DNA of 44,451 nucleotides from an uncultured Acidimicrobiaceae bacterium (GTDB taxonomy: Bacteria; Actinomycetota; Acidimicrobiia; Acidimicrobiales; Microtrichaceae). The translations under genes were made by a program, and so were the position numbers. Of this stretch, positions 15,251 to 23,155 are shown piece after piece. Below the pieces are notes generated by a model. That model was not told the DNA's origin and searched no databases. It saw nothing but the letters and a program-made list of their open reading frames with translations. Each line of letters opens with the position of its first letter. Position 1 is the stretch's first letter. The stretch lies in the NCBI GenBank assembly GCA_937868025.1, contig CALMLJ010000576.1:1-44451 (forward strand). Reading direction: 5' to 3'.

Positions 15251-16201
15251 ATGAAACTGAACCTGGGGAACAGTCATACGGTGAGGCGTCGACTCGATGA
15301 CCTTCGATACCTTCCGGCGGACGTGGCCAAGCGGGCGCGCTCGGCGCGAGAACGCGGCCTCGCCGCCTGGGCCGGCTACGGCCCCGGCCAGCGATTGAGC
15401 AGCCTCGGTCTGGCGTTGGCGGTGATCGTGGCGTTGGTGGTCGTCGTCACGGGCGGCGGCGAAGGTGGCCTCAACCTCGTTGTCACCGACGAGCAACTCG
15501 CGGCGTCCGACGGTTCGGGCGTGACCACAGCACCTCGCCAGGGTGCCGAGGCCGGACCGTCGTCGTCGGTCGACGACACCGCGGCACCGGCGACGGGCGA
15601 CACGGCTGCCGCCCCGACGTTCGTCGACGACACCGCGGCGGTCGGCCAACCCGACGCGGGCGGACCGCAGGTCCTCGGCATCACCACGGTGCCGGGCCGA
15701 TCGAACCGTGCTGCCAAGTCCGCCGCGGCGGCGAAAGCGGCCAAGTCGACCGCCGATAAAGCGGCGACGAACAAGCCGAACAGCTCCGCGCTGGCAGCGT
15801 TCTTCGGCGCCGCGCTGCGAGGCTCCAAGGCGGAGTCGCCGGCCTCGTCGCCATCGACCCCGTCGGCACCGAGTTCGCCCTCGGCCCCGAGTTCGCCGGC
15901 GGCGCCGACGCCGACTCCCGCCCCGGCGTCGCCGACTACGCGTCCCGCAGCGACGAACCCCCCGACCACACGTCCTCCGGCGACGACGCCGCCGACCACC
16001 CGTCCTCCGGCGACGACGCCCCCCACGACGCGTCCCCCGGTCACGGCGCCTCCGACGACGCGTCCCCCGGTCACGGTTCCTCCCACCACGGAGCCCCCGG
16101 TCACCCTTCCTCCCACCACGGAGCCGCCGGTGACATCGCCGCCGACGACCGCGCCGGACCCGACCCCCGATCCTCCTCGCCCGACGCCCCCTCAGAACTG
16201 A
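15251..16201 (+). CDS. Membrane-anchored protein with Pro/Thr-rich decapeptide repeats
   Basis: ATG 15251 follows GGGAGG (about 15235-15240) by ten bases and gives 316 residues. The first 57 residues are basic and cytoplasmic (RRRLDDLRYLPADVAKRARS), then one transmembrane segment (LGLALAVIVALVVVVTG). The rest is extracellular and low in complexity: an Ala/Asp/Thr section, a Lys/Ala helix (RAAKSAAAAKAAKSTADKAA), Ser/Pro stretches, and seven decapeptide repeats of the NPPTTRPPAT type at residues about 236-305. It resembles a cell-wall-spanning stalk or anchor. No enzyme domain is present. Out-of-frame ATG 15246 is ignored. Confidence 0.75.
   Translation: MKLNLGNSHTVRRRLDDLRYLPADVAKRARSARERGLAAWAGYGPGQRLSSLGLALAVIVALVVVVTGGGEGGLNLVVTDEQLAASDGSGVTTAPRQGAEAGPSSSVDDTAAPATGDTAAAPTFVDDTAAVGQPDAGGPQVLGITTVPGRSNRAAKSAAAAKAAKSTADKAATNKPNSSALAAFFGAALRGSKAESPASSPSTPSAPSSPSAPSSPAAPTPTPAPASPTTRPAATNPPTTRPPATTPPTTRPPATTPPTTRPPVTAPPTTRPPVTVPPTTEPPVTLPPTTEPPVTSPPTTAPDPTPDPPRPTPPQN
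15956..16165 (+). repeat. Seven tandem 30-bp repeats (Pro/Thr decapeptides)
   Basis: Seven in-frame 30-base units encode X-PPTT-R/E/A-PP-A/V-T decapeptides (the last unit diverges). First units use RPPAT, later ones RPPVT and EPPVT. Copy number in such arrays often varies between strains. Confidence 0.85.
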
Positions 16202-16233
16202 CCGGCGTCTGCCGGCCCGGTCCGCACCGTTCC

Positions 16234-16905
16234 GTGATCCTGTTCGCCCATCGTGGCGCGAGCGCGAGCGCTCCGGAGAACACGCTCGCTGCGTTCGAGT
16301 TGGCGCTCGGGCTCGGGGCGACCGGCCTCGAGAGCGACGTCTGGTTGACCGCTGACGGGGTGGCCGTCCTCGATCACGACGGCTTCGCCGACGACGGCCA
16401 CCTCGTGCACATCAACACGGTCGCGGCCTCCGATCTGCCACCGCACATCCCGACCCTGGCCAAGCTCTACGACATCGAGGGTGCCGGCGGGGTCGAGCTG
16501 TCACTCGACGTCAAGGACCTCGCCGCCGTCGACGAGGTCGTGCGCGTGGCTCGGGCGGCCGGATCGGCGGAGCGGCTCTGGCTCTGTCACCACCGGTGGC
16601 GGGAGGTGGCGCAGTGGCGCGAGCGTGCGCCCGAGGTCCGGCTCGTCGACTCGACGTACGTGGGCTTCATGTCGGGCGGGCCACGGCAGCGGTTGGAGCA
16701 ACTCGTCGATGCCGGCATCGACGCGTTGAATCTCCACCACAGTGAATGGACCCAGGAGTTGCGCGACCTCGTGGCTCGGCACGGACTGTTCGCCCTCGCA
16801 TGGGACGCGCAGGATCCCGGGTCACTGCGGCGCCTGGCCGACCTCGCGGTCGACGGCGTGTTCAGCGACCACGTCGACCGGATGGTCGCCGTGGTCGGGC
16901 ACTGA
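16234..16905 (+). CDS. Glycerophosphodiester phosphodiesterase (GDPD family)
   Basis: The 223-residue TIM-barrel protein has the GDPD signature from its first residues: ILFAHRGASASAPENTLAAF (His6, Arg7, Glu15), the metal pair Glu33/Asp35 in GLESDVWLT, and His48 in LDHDG. The C-terminal half keeps the family's late HHSEWTQEL and DGVFSDHVDRMV blocks. It cleaves glycerophosphodiesters to sn-glycerol 3-phosphate and an alcohol. No signal peptide is present, so it should act in the cytoplasm. GTG 16234 is the only start that keeps the HRG strand intact. Confidence 0.9.
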   Translation: MILFAHRGASASAPENTLAAFELALGLGATGLESDVWLTADGVAVLDHDGFADDGHLVHINTVAASDLPPHIPTLAKLYDIEGAGGVELSLDVKDLAAVDEVVRVARAAGSAERLWLCHHRWREVAQWRERAPEVRLVDSTYVGFMSGGPRQRLEQLVDAGIDALNLHHSEWTQELRDLVARHGLFALAWDAQDPGSLRRLADLAVDGVFSDHVDRMVAVVGH

Positions 16906-16964
16906 GCGGCTCACTGACCGGCTCCTGGGCGGGTCCTGAGGAAGGACGAGGGATTCACAGCGAC

Positions 16965-16983
16965 CTCCCAGGCCGCTCCCAGG
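16965..16983. promoter_or_regulatory. Tandem CTCCCAGG half-sites upstream of the secreted dioxygenase
   Basis: CTCCCAGG occurs at 16965-16972 and 16976-16983, an 11-base period, as for OmpR/PhoB-type response regulators that bind tandem direct repeats on one helix face. The start codon of the dioxygenase is 75 bases downstream. Confidence 0.45.
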
Positions 16984-17057
16984 CCCGGCGGCGGCCGTGC
17001 CCCGACCCTGAGGTCACCCACCAGCGCCCGAGAGCGGGCCGACCCAGAGGAGCCGCC

Positions 17058-17921
17058 ATGTTGCGTTCACGCACCACCACCCCCGACCATGCCCACGACG
17101 ACCACGACGACCACGACCGTGGTCTGCAATTCGACCTGTCGACCCTCGTCAACCGCCGCCGGAGCCTGGCGTTGCTCGGCGGCGCCGGTCTGGTGTCGCT
17201 GGCTGCGTGTCTCCCCGAGGGGTCCTCCGACTCGACCATGACCACCACATCGGCGTCCGGTGGCGGGACGAGCACCACGACCGGGAGCGGCACCAGCTGC
17301 TCGGCCATCCCCGAGGAGACGGCCGGCCCCTACCCGGGTGACGGTTCCAACGGTGTGAACGTCCTCTCGCAGCGCGGTGTGGTCCGCAGCGACATCCGTT
17401 CGAGCTTCGGGTCGTCCACCACGACGGCCACCGGCAGCGCGCTCGAGATCGTGCTGAAGGTGCTCGACACCTCGAACAGCTGCAACCCCCTCGTCGGTGC
17501 CGCCGTGTACCTCTGGCACGCGAACATCGACGGGAAGTACTCCATGTACTCCCAGGGCGTGACCAACGAGAACTACCTCCGCGGCGTGCAGGAGACCGAC
17601 TCGAACGGCGAGGTTCACTTCACCAGCATCTTCCCCGGCTGCTACGACGGGCGCTGGCCCCACCTCCACTTCGAGGTCTACCCGAGCGTCGCCAAGGCGG
17701 TCGCCGCCGGTAACAAGCTGCGCACCTCCCAGATGGCGATGCCCCAGGACGTCTGCCAGCAGGTCTACGCGACCTCGGGCTACAGCCAGAGCATCACCAA
17801 CCTCTCGCGGGTGTCGCTCGAGACCGACAACGTGTTCTCCGACGGTTACTCCCTGCAGCTGGGCACGATGACCGGCAGCGTGGGTGACGACCTGACCGCG
17901 ACCCTCGCCGTCCCGGTCTGA
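17058..17921 (+). CDS. Exported intradiol ring-cleavage dioxygenase-family lipoprotein
   Basis: The 287-residue protein opens with a His/Asp-rich stretch (HAHDDHDDHD), then RRRSLALLGGAGLVSLAAC, an export signal with a lipobox and an Arg-rich front compatible with Tat export. After a Ser/Thr linker comes the intradiol dioxygenase fold: PEETAGPYPGDGSN, VYLWHANIDGKYSMYS (tyrosine ligands) and WPHLHFEVYP (histidine ligands of the Fe(III)). It would cleave a catechol between its hydroxyls outside the cytoplasm, although exported members of the family have few characterised substrates. A GAGGAG site precedes ATG 17058. Two CTCCCAGG repeats lie upstream. No aromatic pathway genes adjoin it. Confidence 0.88.
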   Translation: MLRSRTTTPDHAHDDHDDHDRGLQFDLSTLVNRRRSLALLGGAGLVSLAACLPEGSSDSTMTTTSASGGGTSTTTGSGTSCSAIPEETAGPYPGDGSNGVNVLSQRGVVRSDIRSSFGSSTTTATGSALEIVLKVLDTSNSCNPLVGAAVYLWHANIDGKYSMYSQGVTNENYLRGVQETDSNGEVHFTSIFPGCYDGRWPHLHFEVYPSVAKAVAAGNKLRTSQMAMPQDVCQQVYATSGYSQSITNLSRVSLETDNVFSDGYSLQLGTMTGSVGDDLTATLAVPV

Positions 17922-17993
17922 TCGGGAAGGACTTCCCAGCGCATTGGCGACGTCCGATCGCTATCGTTCGGCCCACGAGCCGAGGGAGTCGCC

Positions 17994-18773
17994 ATGGGGA
18001 CGAAGTACAACGAGTTGTTCTACCAACGGCAGCAGTACTCATCGCTGCGGGCTGCCGAGGAGATCCTGCCGTACGTGCTGAAACTCACCGGCGCCACCTC
18101 GGTGGTCGACGTCGGGTGTGGCCTCGGGACCTGGCTGTCGGTGGCCGCTGCGGCCGGAGCTCGGGTCCGGGGTTTCGACGGCGCGTACGTGGATCAGGAC
18201 TGGCTCCGCATCGACCGCGACGACTTCACTCCCGCCGATCTCTCCCAGCGCGTTCGCTCCGACGAGACGTTCGACCTGGCGATGTCGCTCGAGGTCGCGG
18301 AGCACCTCCCGGCGGCCCGCGCGGCGTCGTTCGTGGCCGACCTGTGCGCCCTCGCTCCCGTTGTGTTCTTCTCGGCCGCGCAACCGGCCCAGGGCGGTAC
18401 GAACCACATCAACGAGCAGTACCTCGACTATTGGATCCCGCTCTTCGAGAGCGAGGGCTACGAGTTCATCGATTGCATCCGGCCCGAGTTCTGGGACGCC
18501 GATCTGGTGTTCTGCTATCAGCAGAACGGCGCGATCTTCGCGAAACCCGGGTTCGTCCCCGACGAGGTTCGAGGTCCCCGCATGCCGCTCCGTGCGGTGC
18601 ATCCGACCATGATCGACCTCACCACGCGAACCCCACACTCGTTGCGCCCGTGGCTGGCCGCCGCGTCCGAGGTGGTTTCGTCGTTCCCGGCGGCGATGCA
18701 TTACACGTGGCGCACCAAGAAGGACCGGGTGCCGGTGATCGGCAAGTACCTCACCCCTGATCCCGAGGAGTGA
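17994..18773 (+). CDS. Class I SAM-dependent methyltransferase
   Basis: The 259-residue protein has a Rossmann-type methyltransferase core: motif I SVVDVGCGLGTWLSVAAAAG (about residues 36-55), an acidic loop in RGFDGAYVD, and a motif IV-like FDLAMSLEVAEHLP. The region after 130 (HINEQYLDYWIPLFESEGYE) resembles methyltransferases that act on sugars or small polar metabolites. The substrate is not known. GGGAG lies six bases before ATG 17994. The 3' end overlaps the converging RNase HI gene by 23 bases. Confidence 0.85.
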   Translation: MGTKYNELFYQRQQYSSLRAAEEILPYVLKLTGATSVVDVGCGLGTWLSVAAAAGARVRGFDGAYVDQDWLRIDRDDFTPADLSQRVRSDETFDLAMSLEVAEHLPAARAASFVADLCALAPVVFFSAAQPAQGGTNHINEQYLDYWIPLFESEGYEFIDCIRPEFWDADLVFCYQQNGAIFAKPGFVPDEVRGPRMPLRAVHPTMIDLTTRTPHSLRPWLAAASEVVSSFPAAMHYTWRTKKDRVPVIGKYLTPDPEE

Positions 18774-19794
18774 TCGGGAAGACGTCGACGTCCTTCCGCT
18801 CGAGGGAGGCGACGAGGTCGGCGAGTCCACGGTCGTTGCCGTCCCACACCACGACGGCGGCGTCGGCCGTACCGACCATCCATCGGTCACGGTCGCCCGC
18901 GGCCTTGCCGGCGGCCTGCCGGGTCGAAGGTGCGCTGCGGCCGAGGGTGATGGTGGACCGCGCAACGTCGAGCAGCGTGCGATAACGGCGCCGGCTCGAA
19001 TCGGGCCAGACCTTGTCGGGGTCGGGATAGGGCAGCACGGCCACGAACGGGATTGCCTCGTCGACGCACGCCTGGGCGGCGATCTGCTCAGCGCCCAGGC
19101 CCAGTCCGGTGAGCACCACGAGATCGGGATGGATCTGGCGCCATGCCCGCAGCACGTCGCGGAGGCGACTCCGGACGTCGGCTGCCGTCGGGTTGTCGAC
19201 GTCGTAGCCGCCGAGCTGCGGAGGGCGGTGACCGAAGGCCGCGACCTTCCAACCGGCGATGCCCGATGATGCTGTCGAGGGCGCCGGGCCCGTGTCGACA
19301 ACGTCGGCCTCGCCCAGGTCCGTGGGCGGTTCGCCGCCCGACCGGGCGCCCTGGGTCCGGGCCGCCTCGACGGCGAGGCGGTCGACCACGTCGTTCATCT
19401 CGTCGCCGCTGTGGCCCTTGACCCACTCGAACGTGATCTCGTCGCGTCGGGCGAGATACAGGCCGATCAGTGGCTTCCACAGGTCCTGGTTCTTGACCGG
19501 TTCCTTCTTCGCGTTCTTCCAGTCGCGCCGCTCCCAGCCGTCGTACCAGCGCTGGTTGAAGCAGTCGACGACGTACTTGGAATCGCTGACGATGCGGAGG
19601 GGTCCCTCGATGGCGCGGATCGCCTCGAGCGCTGCCTGCACCTCCATCCGCTGGTTCGTGGTGGCAGCAGCGGAACCGCTCGCGAACGCCCCGCCCGGCA
19701 CGGCCCATGCCCATCCGCCCGGGCCGGGGTTCCCGATGCAGGCGCCGTCGGTGTAGGCGGTCGTGGCGTCGGGGGAGGGGGTCGTGGTGGTCAT
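18751..19794 (-). CDS. rnhA: Ribonuclease HI fused to a YpsA/SLOG-like domain
   Basis: The 347-residue protein has two parts. Residues about 12-146 are RNase HI: TDGACIGNPGPGGW (Asp16), NQRMEVQAALEAIRAI (Glu51), VSDSKYVVDCFNQRWYDGW (Asp71), WVKGHSGDEMNDVVDRLAVE (His128, Asp138), so the active-site set is complete and RNA in RNA-DNA hybrids should be cut. Residues about 183-343 form a Rossmann-like domain with AFGHRPPQLGGYD, LVVLTGLGLGAEQIAAQAC, FVAVLPYPDPDKVWP and RWMVGTADAAVVVWDGN, the pattern of the YpsA branch of the SLOG superfamily, which binds nucleotide-derived ligands. A 30-residue disordered linker joins them. ATG 19794 has a TAACGT box eight bases upstream. Confidence 0.85.
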   Translation of the reverse strand: MTTTTPSPDATTAYTDGACIGNPGPGGWAWAVPGGAFASGSAAATTNQRMEVQAALEAIRAIEGPLRIVSDSKYVVDCFNQRWYDGWERRDWKNAKKEPVKNQDLWKPLIGLYLARRDEITFEWVKGHSGDEMNDVVDRLAVEAARTQGARSGGEPPTDLGEADVVDTGPAPSTASSGIAGWKVAAFGHRPPQLGGYDVDNPTAADVRSRLRDVLRAWRQIHPDLVVLTGLGLGAEQIAAQACVDEAIPFVAVLPYPDPDKVWPDSSRRRYRTLLDVARSTITLGRSAPSTRQAAGKAAGDRDRWMVGTADAAVVVWDGNDRGLADLVASLERKDVDVFPITPRDQG

Positions 19795-19802
19795 CGGCGT
19801 CG

Positions 19803-19842
19803 ACGTTACCGACCTCGGTTTGACGCGTTCGGCCTCTAGCCT
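19803..19842. promoter_or_regulatory. Divergent -10 boxes for rnhA and the Mrp operon
   Basis: On the minus strand TAACGT (complement of 19803-19808) is eight bases before ATG 19794. On the plus strand TAGCCT (19837-19842) is six bases before ATG 19849 of a small leader ORF. No convincing -35 hexamer at the usual distance was seen for either. Confidence 0.45.
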
Positions 19843-19848
19843 GCCCCG

Positions 19849-19932
19849 ATGGGTCGGTCGACAGTGCGGTTCGGTGACGTCTGGCCGCCGGCGATGGGCC
19901 GGGTCGACGATCGGGAGGAGCCGCCTCGATGA
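19849..19932 (+). CDS. Putative 27-residue leader ORF of the Mrp operon
   Basis: ATG 19849, six bases after TAGCCT, opens a 27-codon frame (MGRSTVRFGDVWPP to REEPPR) whose TGA (19930-19932) overlaps the mrpA ATG (19929) as ATGA. It would make translation of mrpA depend on ribosomes that have read the leader. The mrpA start also has its own GGGAGGAG site (19913-19920), which lies inside the leader frame. Only position and spacing support it. Confidence 0.35.
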   Translation: MGRSTVRFGDVWPPAMGRVDDREEPPR

Positions 19933-22715
19933 CGCTCCTGGTGAGCCTCCACTTCGTGGTGGGACTCGCCCTCGTCGCTCTGGGGAGTCGCGTCGATCGG
20001 CGGGCTCTGCTCGTCGGTGCCCTCGCTCCGGCGGCGGTCGTCGTCTGGTTGGTGACACGAATCGGCGACCTCGGGTCGGGTCGGGTCGTGGCGGAGTCGA
20101 CGTCGTGGGCCCCCGGGCTCGGGCTCTCGGTCGATCTACGGCTCGACGGGTTCGCCGCGCTCATGGTGTGCCTCGTGTCGGGCTTGGGCGTGGTCGTGCT
20201 GGTGTACGGCTACGGGTACTTCCCCCAGCGGCGGGAGGGCCTCGGACGATTGACCGGCCTCATGCTGTGCTTCAGCGGTTCGATGCTCGGGCTGGTACTC
20301 GCCGACAACCTTCTCGTCCTCGCGACGTTCTGGGAGCTCACCGCCGTCACGTCGTTCCTGCTGATCGGCAACGACCACACGAGTCAGGCCGCCCGCGCCG
20401 CCGCGCTGCAGGCGATCCTGACGACCGGGCTCGGCGGCCTCGCGATGCTCGGTGGATTCATCGTGATCGGCAACGAGGCGGGCACCTACCGGCTGAGCTC
20501 GATCCTCGCCTCGCCGCCGACGGGCACGGCCGTCACCGTCGGGCTGATGCTGGTGCTGCTCGGCGCAGTCACCAAGTCGGCGCAGTACCCGTTCCACTCG
20601 TGGTTGCCGGGAGCGATGGTCGCGCCGACACCGGTGAGCGCGTACCTGCACTCGGCGACGATGGTGAAGGCCGGGGTGTACCTGGTGGCCCGCCTGGCGC
20701 TGCCGTTCGCCTCCGCTCCCGGCTGGCGCCCGACGGTGGTCACCATCGGGCTCGTCACGATGCTGGCCGGTGGGCTCCGGGCGATGCGTCAGACCGACCT
20801 CAAGCTCCTCCTTGCGTTCGGCACCGTGAGCCAGCTGGGGTTCATGTTCGTGCTCTTCGGCGCCGGCACACCCGGAACCGTCGAAGCAGGGTGTGTCCTG
20901 CTGGTCGCCCACGGCCTGTTCAAGGCCGGCCTGTTCATGGGGGTGGGGGTGCTCGACCACCAGCTCGGCACCCGCGACGTGTCCCAGCTGCCAGCGTTGG
21001 GCCCGGGCTGGAGGACAGCGCGGGCGGTCATGGTCGCGTCCGCCGCGTCGATGGCGGGGCTCCCGCTCGTCCTCGGTTTCATCGCCAAGGAGGCCGCGTA
21101 CGAGTCGTTGCTCCACGACGAGACCTTCGGCGGTCGGGTCACGCTCGTGGGCGTGGTGCTGGGCTCGGTGCTCACCCTCGCGTACAGCGCCCGGTTCGTC
21201 TGGGGTGCGTTCGTGGCGCCCCGACGCCGGGGAGTTCACGAGGCGGCGGCGTCGACCGGCCCGTCGGCCCCGTTCCTCGCTCCCGTGGTCGTGGTCACAG
21301 CGCTGACCGTCGTGTTCGGGCTGGCGCCCGCCCTGCTCGACGGCCTCGCCGGTCGGGCCGCCGGCTCGCTCCGGCCGGGCGAGGGGACGACCGGGGTGCA
21401 CCTGGCGATCTGGCACGGCGTCGGTGCCGCACTGCTGTTGACGGTCATCACGTACGCGCTCGGCGCCGCGTTGCACCGTGGGTCGGTTCCCGTCGCGCGA
21501 ATCCTCGGCCGGGGGAGCGCGCTCCCGAGCGGAACGGTCGTGTACCGCTCGGTCCTGCGGTCGATGAACCGCCTCGCCGACCTGGTCACGGGCACCGTGC
21601 AGAACGGGTCGCTCCCCGTGTACGCGGGGGTGGTGCTGCTCACGGCAGCAGCGTTCCCCGTCGTGGCGTTGGTGCGAGGTGCCCCCGCGCCCGACCTCCC
21701 GCCGTGGATCGACGGCCCGGGTCAGGCGGCCCTCGTCGCGCTCGTGCTGGGGGCTGCGCTCGGCGCGGCGTCGGCGCGCCGACGTTTCGCCGCGGCCTTG
21801 TTCCTCGGCCTGGCCGGCTACTCGATGGCGGGCCTGTTCGTCCTCCAGGGGGCGCCCGACCTTGCCCTCACACAGGTGGCGATCGAGACCCTGACCACGG
21901 TGCTCTTCGTCCTCGTGCTGCGACGCCTGCCCGACCGGTTCGAGCGCGTCGGCGCGATCGCCGGGCGTCCCGCCCGCGTCGCCATTGCCGCATCGGTCGG
22001 CCTGATGGTGTTCGTGTTCGCGCTCGTCGCGGCCAGCGAGCGGGTCGGCCCACCGGTCTCGGAGGAGATGACGTCGCGTGCGCTTCCCGACGGCGGGGGG
22101 CGCAACGTCGTCAACGTGATCCTCGTCGACTTCCGGGGGTTCGACACCCTGGGGGAGATCACGGTGCTGGCCGCCGCAGCGGTCGGCGCGGTGGCGCTCG
22201 CCCGTGCCGGCCGGCGCCCCGGCGCTCCCGCGACCGAGTCGCCGGCCGAGGTGCGGAGGGTGTTCCACCTCGACCAGTCGGTGTCGGTGATCTTCTACGT
22301 GATGCTCGCCGCCTCGATCTACCTGTTGTTCGCCGGTCACAACCAACCCGGTGGCGGATTCGTCGGCGGTCTCGTCGCCGGGGCTGCCGTCGCGCTCCGG
22401 TACGTGGCCGGCGGCATCGATGAGGTCCGGCGGGTCAGCCCGGTCAAGCCGTGGACGATTCTCGGTTCGGGCGTCGTGGCCTCGGCGGCATGTGCGTTGG
22501 TCCCGGTCCTGTTCGGCAACCCGGTGCTCGACAACGGGTACGTGAACGCCGATCTGCCGGGCATCGGGAAGATGAAACTGTCGTCGGCGATCGTGTTCGA
22601 CTTCGGTGTCTACCTGGTGGTGATCGGGCTGGTGCTCATGGTCGTGGAGGCCTTCGGCGAGCGCTTCGCCCCCGCCCCGGCCGCGGCCCAGGTCGCCAAG
22701 GGGGAAGCGACATGA
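19929..22715 (+). CDS. mrpA: Mrp/Mnh cation-proton antiporter subunit A with fused subunit B
   Basis: The 928-residue membrane protein begins as a NuoL/ND5-like antiporter subunit. Key charged residues lie in ATFWELTAVTSFLLIGNDHT (Glu), HSATMVKAGVYLVARL (Lys) and LVAHGLFKAGLFMG (Lys/His). Residues about 590-670 form a DUF4040-like segment (GYSMAGLFVLQGAPDLALTQ) and about 710-770 an MbhE-like part with NVILVDFRGFDTLGEIT. The last 130 residues are MrpB (DQSVSVIFYVMLAASIYLLF, then AGHNQPGGGFVGGLVAGAAV). The complex exchanges cytoplasmic Na+ (or K+, Li+) for external protons and supports alkali and salt tolerance. GGGAGGAG is eight bases before ATG 19929. It is the first major gene of a six-gene operon. 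Confidence 0.95.
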   Translation: MTLLVSLHFVVGLALVALGSRVDRRALLVGALAPAAVVVWLVTRIGDLGSGRVVAESTSWAPGLGLSVDLRLDGFAALMVCLVSGLGVVVLVYGYGYFPQRREGLGRLTGLMLCFSGSMLGLVLADNLLVLATFWELTAVTSFLLIGNDHTSQAARAAALQAILTTGLGGLAMLGGFIVIGNEAGTYRLSSILASPPTGTAVTVGLMLVLLGAVTKSAQYPFHSWLPGAMVAPTPVSAYLHSATMVKAGVYLVARLALPFASAPGWRPTVVTIGLVTMLAGGLRAMRQTDLKLLLAFGTVSQLGFMFVLFGAGTPGTVEAGCVLLVAHGLFKAGLFMGVGVLDHQLGTRDVSQLPALGPGWRTARAVMVASAASMAGLPLVLGFIAKEAAYESLLHDETFGGRVTLVGVVLGSVLTLAYSARFVWGAFVAPRRRGVHEAAASTGPSAPFLAPVVVVTALTVVFGLAPALLDGLAGRAAGSLRPGEGTTGVHLAIWHGVGAALLLTVITYALGAALHRGSVPVARILGRGSALPSGTVVYRSVLRSMNRLADLVTGTVQNGSLPVYAGVVLLTAAAFPVVALVRGAPAPDLPPWIDGPGQAALVALVLGAALGAASARRRFAAALFLGLAGYSMAGLFVLQGAPDLALTQVAIETLTTVLFVLVLRRLPDRFERVGAIAGRPARVAIAASVGLMVFVFALVAASERVGPPVSEEMTSRALPDGGGRNVVNVILVDFRGFDTLGEITVLAAAAVGAVALARAGRRPGAPATESPAEVRRVFHLDQSVSVIFYVMLAASIYLLFAGHNQPGGGFVGGLVAGAAVALRYVAGGIDEVRRVSPVKPWTILGSGVVASAACALVPVLFGNPVLDNGYVNADLPGIGKMKLSSAIVFDFGVYLVVIGLVLMVVEAFGERFAPAPAAAQVAKGEAT

Positions 22716-23155
22716 CCGTGGCGTTGGCCGCAGCGGCCGCCCTCCTCTTCGCCATCGGCACGTACCTGGTGCTGCAGCGACGGCTCAGTCGGATCATCAT
22801 CGGGATCGGCCTCATGGGACACGGCGCCAACGTGCTGTTTCTCGTGTCGGGCCGACGCGGCGATCCGCCGCTCGTGGGGTCGGCGCCGGCCTCGGACTTC
22901 AGCGACCCGCTCCCGCAGGCGATGGTGCTGACGGCGATCGTCATCACGTTCGGCGTGACCGCACTCCTCTTGGCGCTGGCGTACCGCAGCTGGCTGCTCA
23001 CCGACGACGACGAGGTCGAGGACGACGTCTCCGACCGGGTGATCGCCGGTGGCGGTTTCATCGACCGGGAGGTCACCGATGCCGACGCCGCTCTCGCCGA
23101 CGTGATCGATCCCGCCAGTGGGCACCGGGCGACGAACCGGAGGCGGCGCCGATGA
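22712..23155 (+). CDS. mrpC: Mrp/Mnh antiporter subunit C (NuoK-like)
   Basis: The 147-residue protein starts in an ATGA overlap with mrpA. Three transmembrane helices fit NuoK/MrpC: the first with TYLVLQRRLSRIIIGIGLMG, then GANVLFLVSG, and the third with QAMVLTAIVITFGVTALLLA. After residue 95 a hydrophilic tail of about 50 residues (acidic DDDEVEDDVSD, then a basic RRRRR end) extends beyond the core of most homologues, which are around 110-125 residues. It should lie in the membrane arm of the antiporter. Confidence 0.93.
   Translation: MTVALAAAAALLFAIGTYLVLQRRLSRIIIGIGLMGHGANVLFLVSGRRGDPPLVGSAPASDFSDPLPQAMVLTAIVITFGVTALLLALAYRSWLLTDDDEVEDDVSDRVIAGGGFIDREVTDADAALADVIDPASGHRATNRRRRR

Noticed and set aside
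15956..16165. Repeats as a CRISPR array
   Set aside because: Units are contiguous, in-frame and without spacers; they encode Pro/Thr decapeptides.
20136..22346. Long open frame on the minus strand opposite mrpA
   Set aside because: Composition is His/Arg/Glu-rich as expected for the shadow of a high-GC membrane gene; no family motif.
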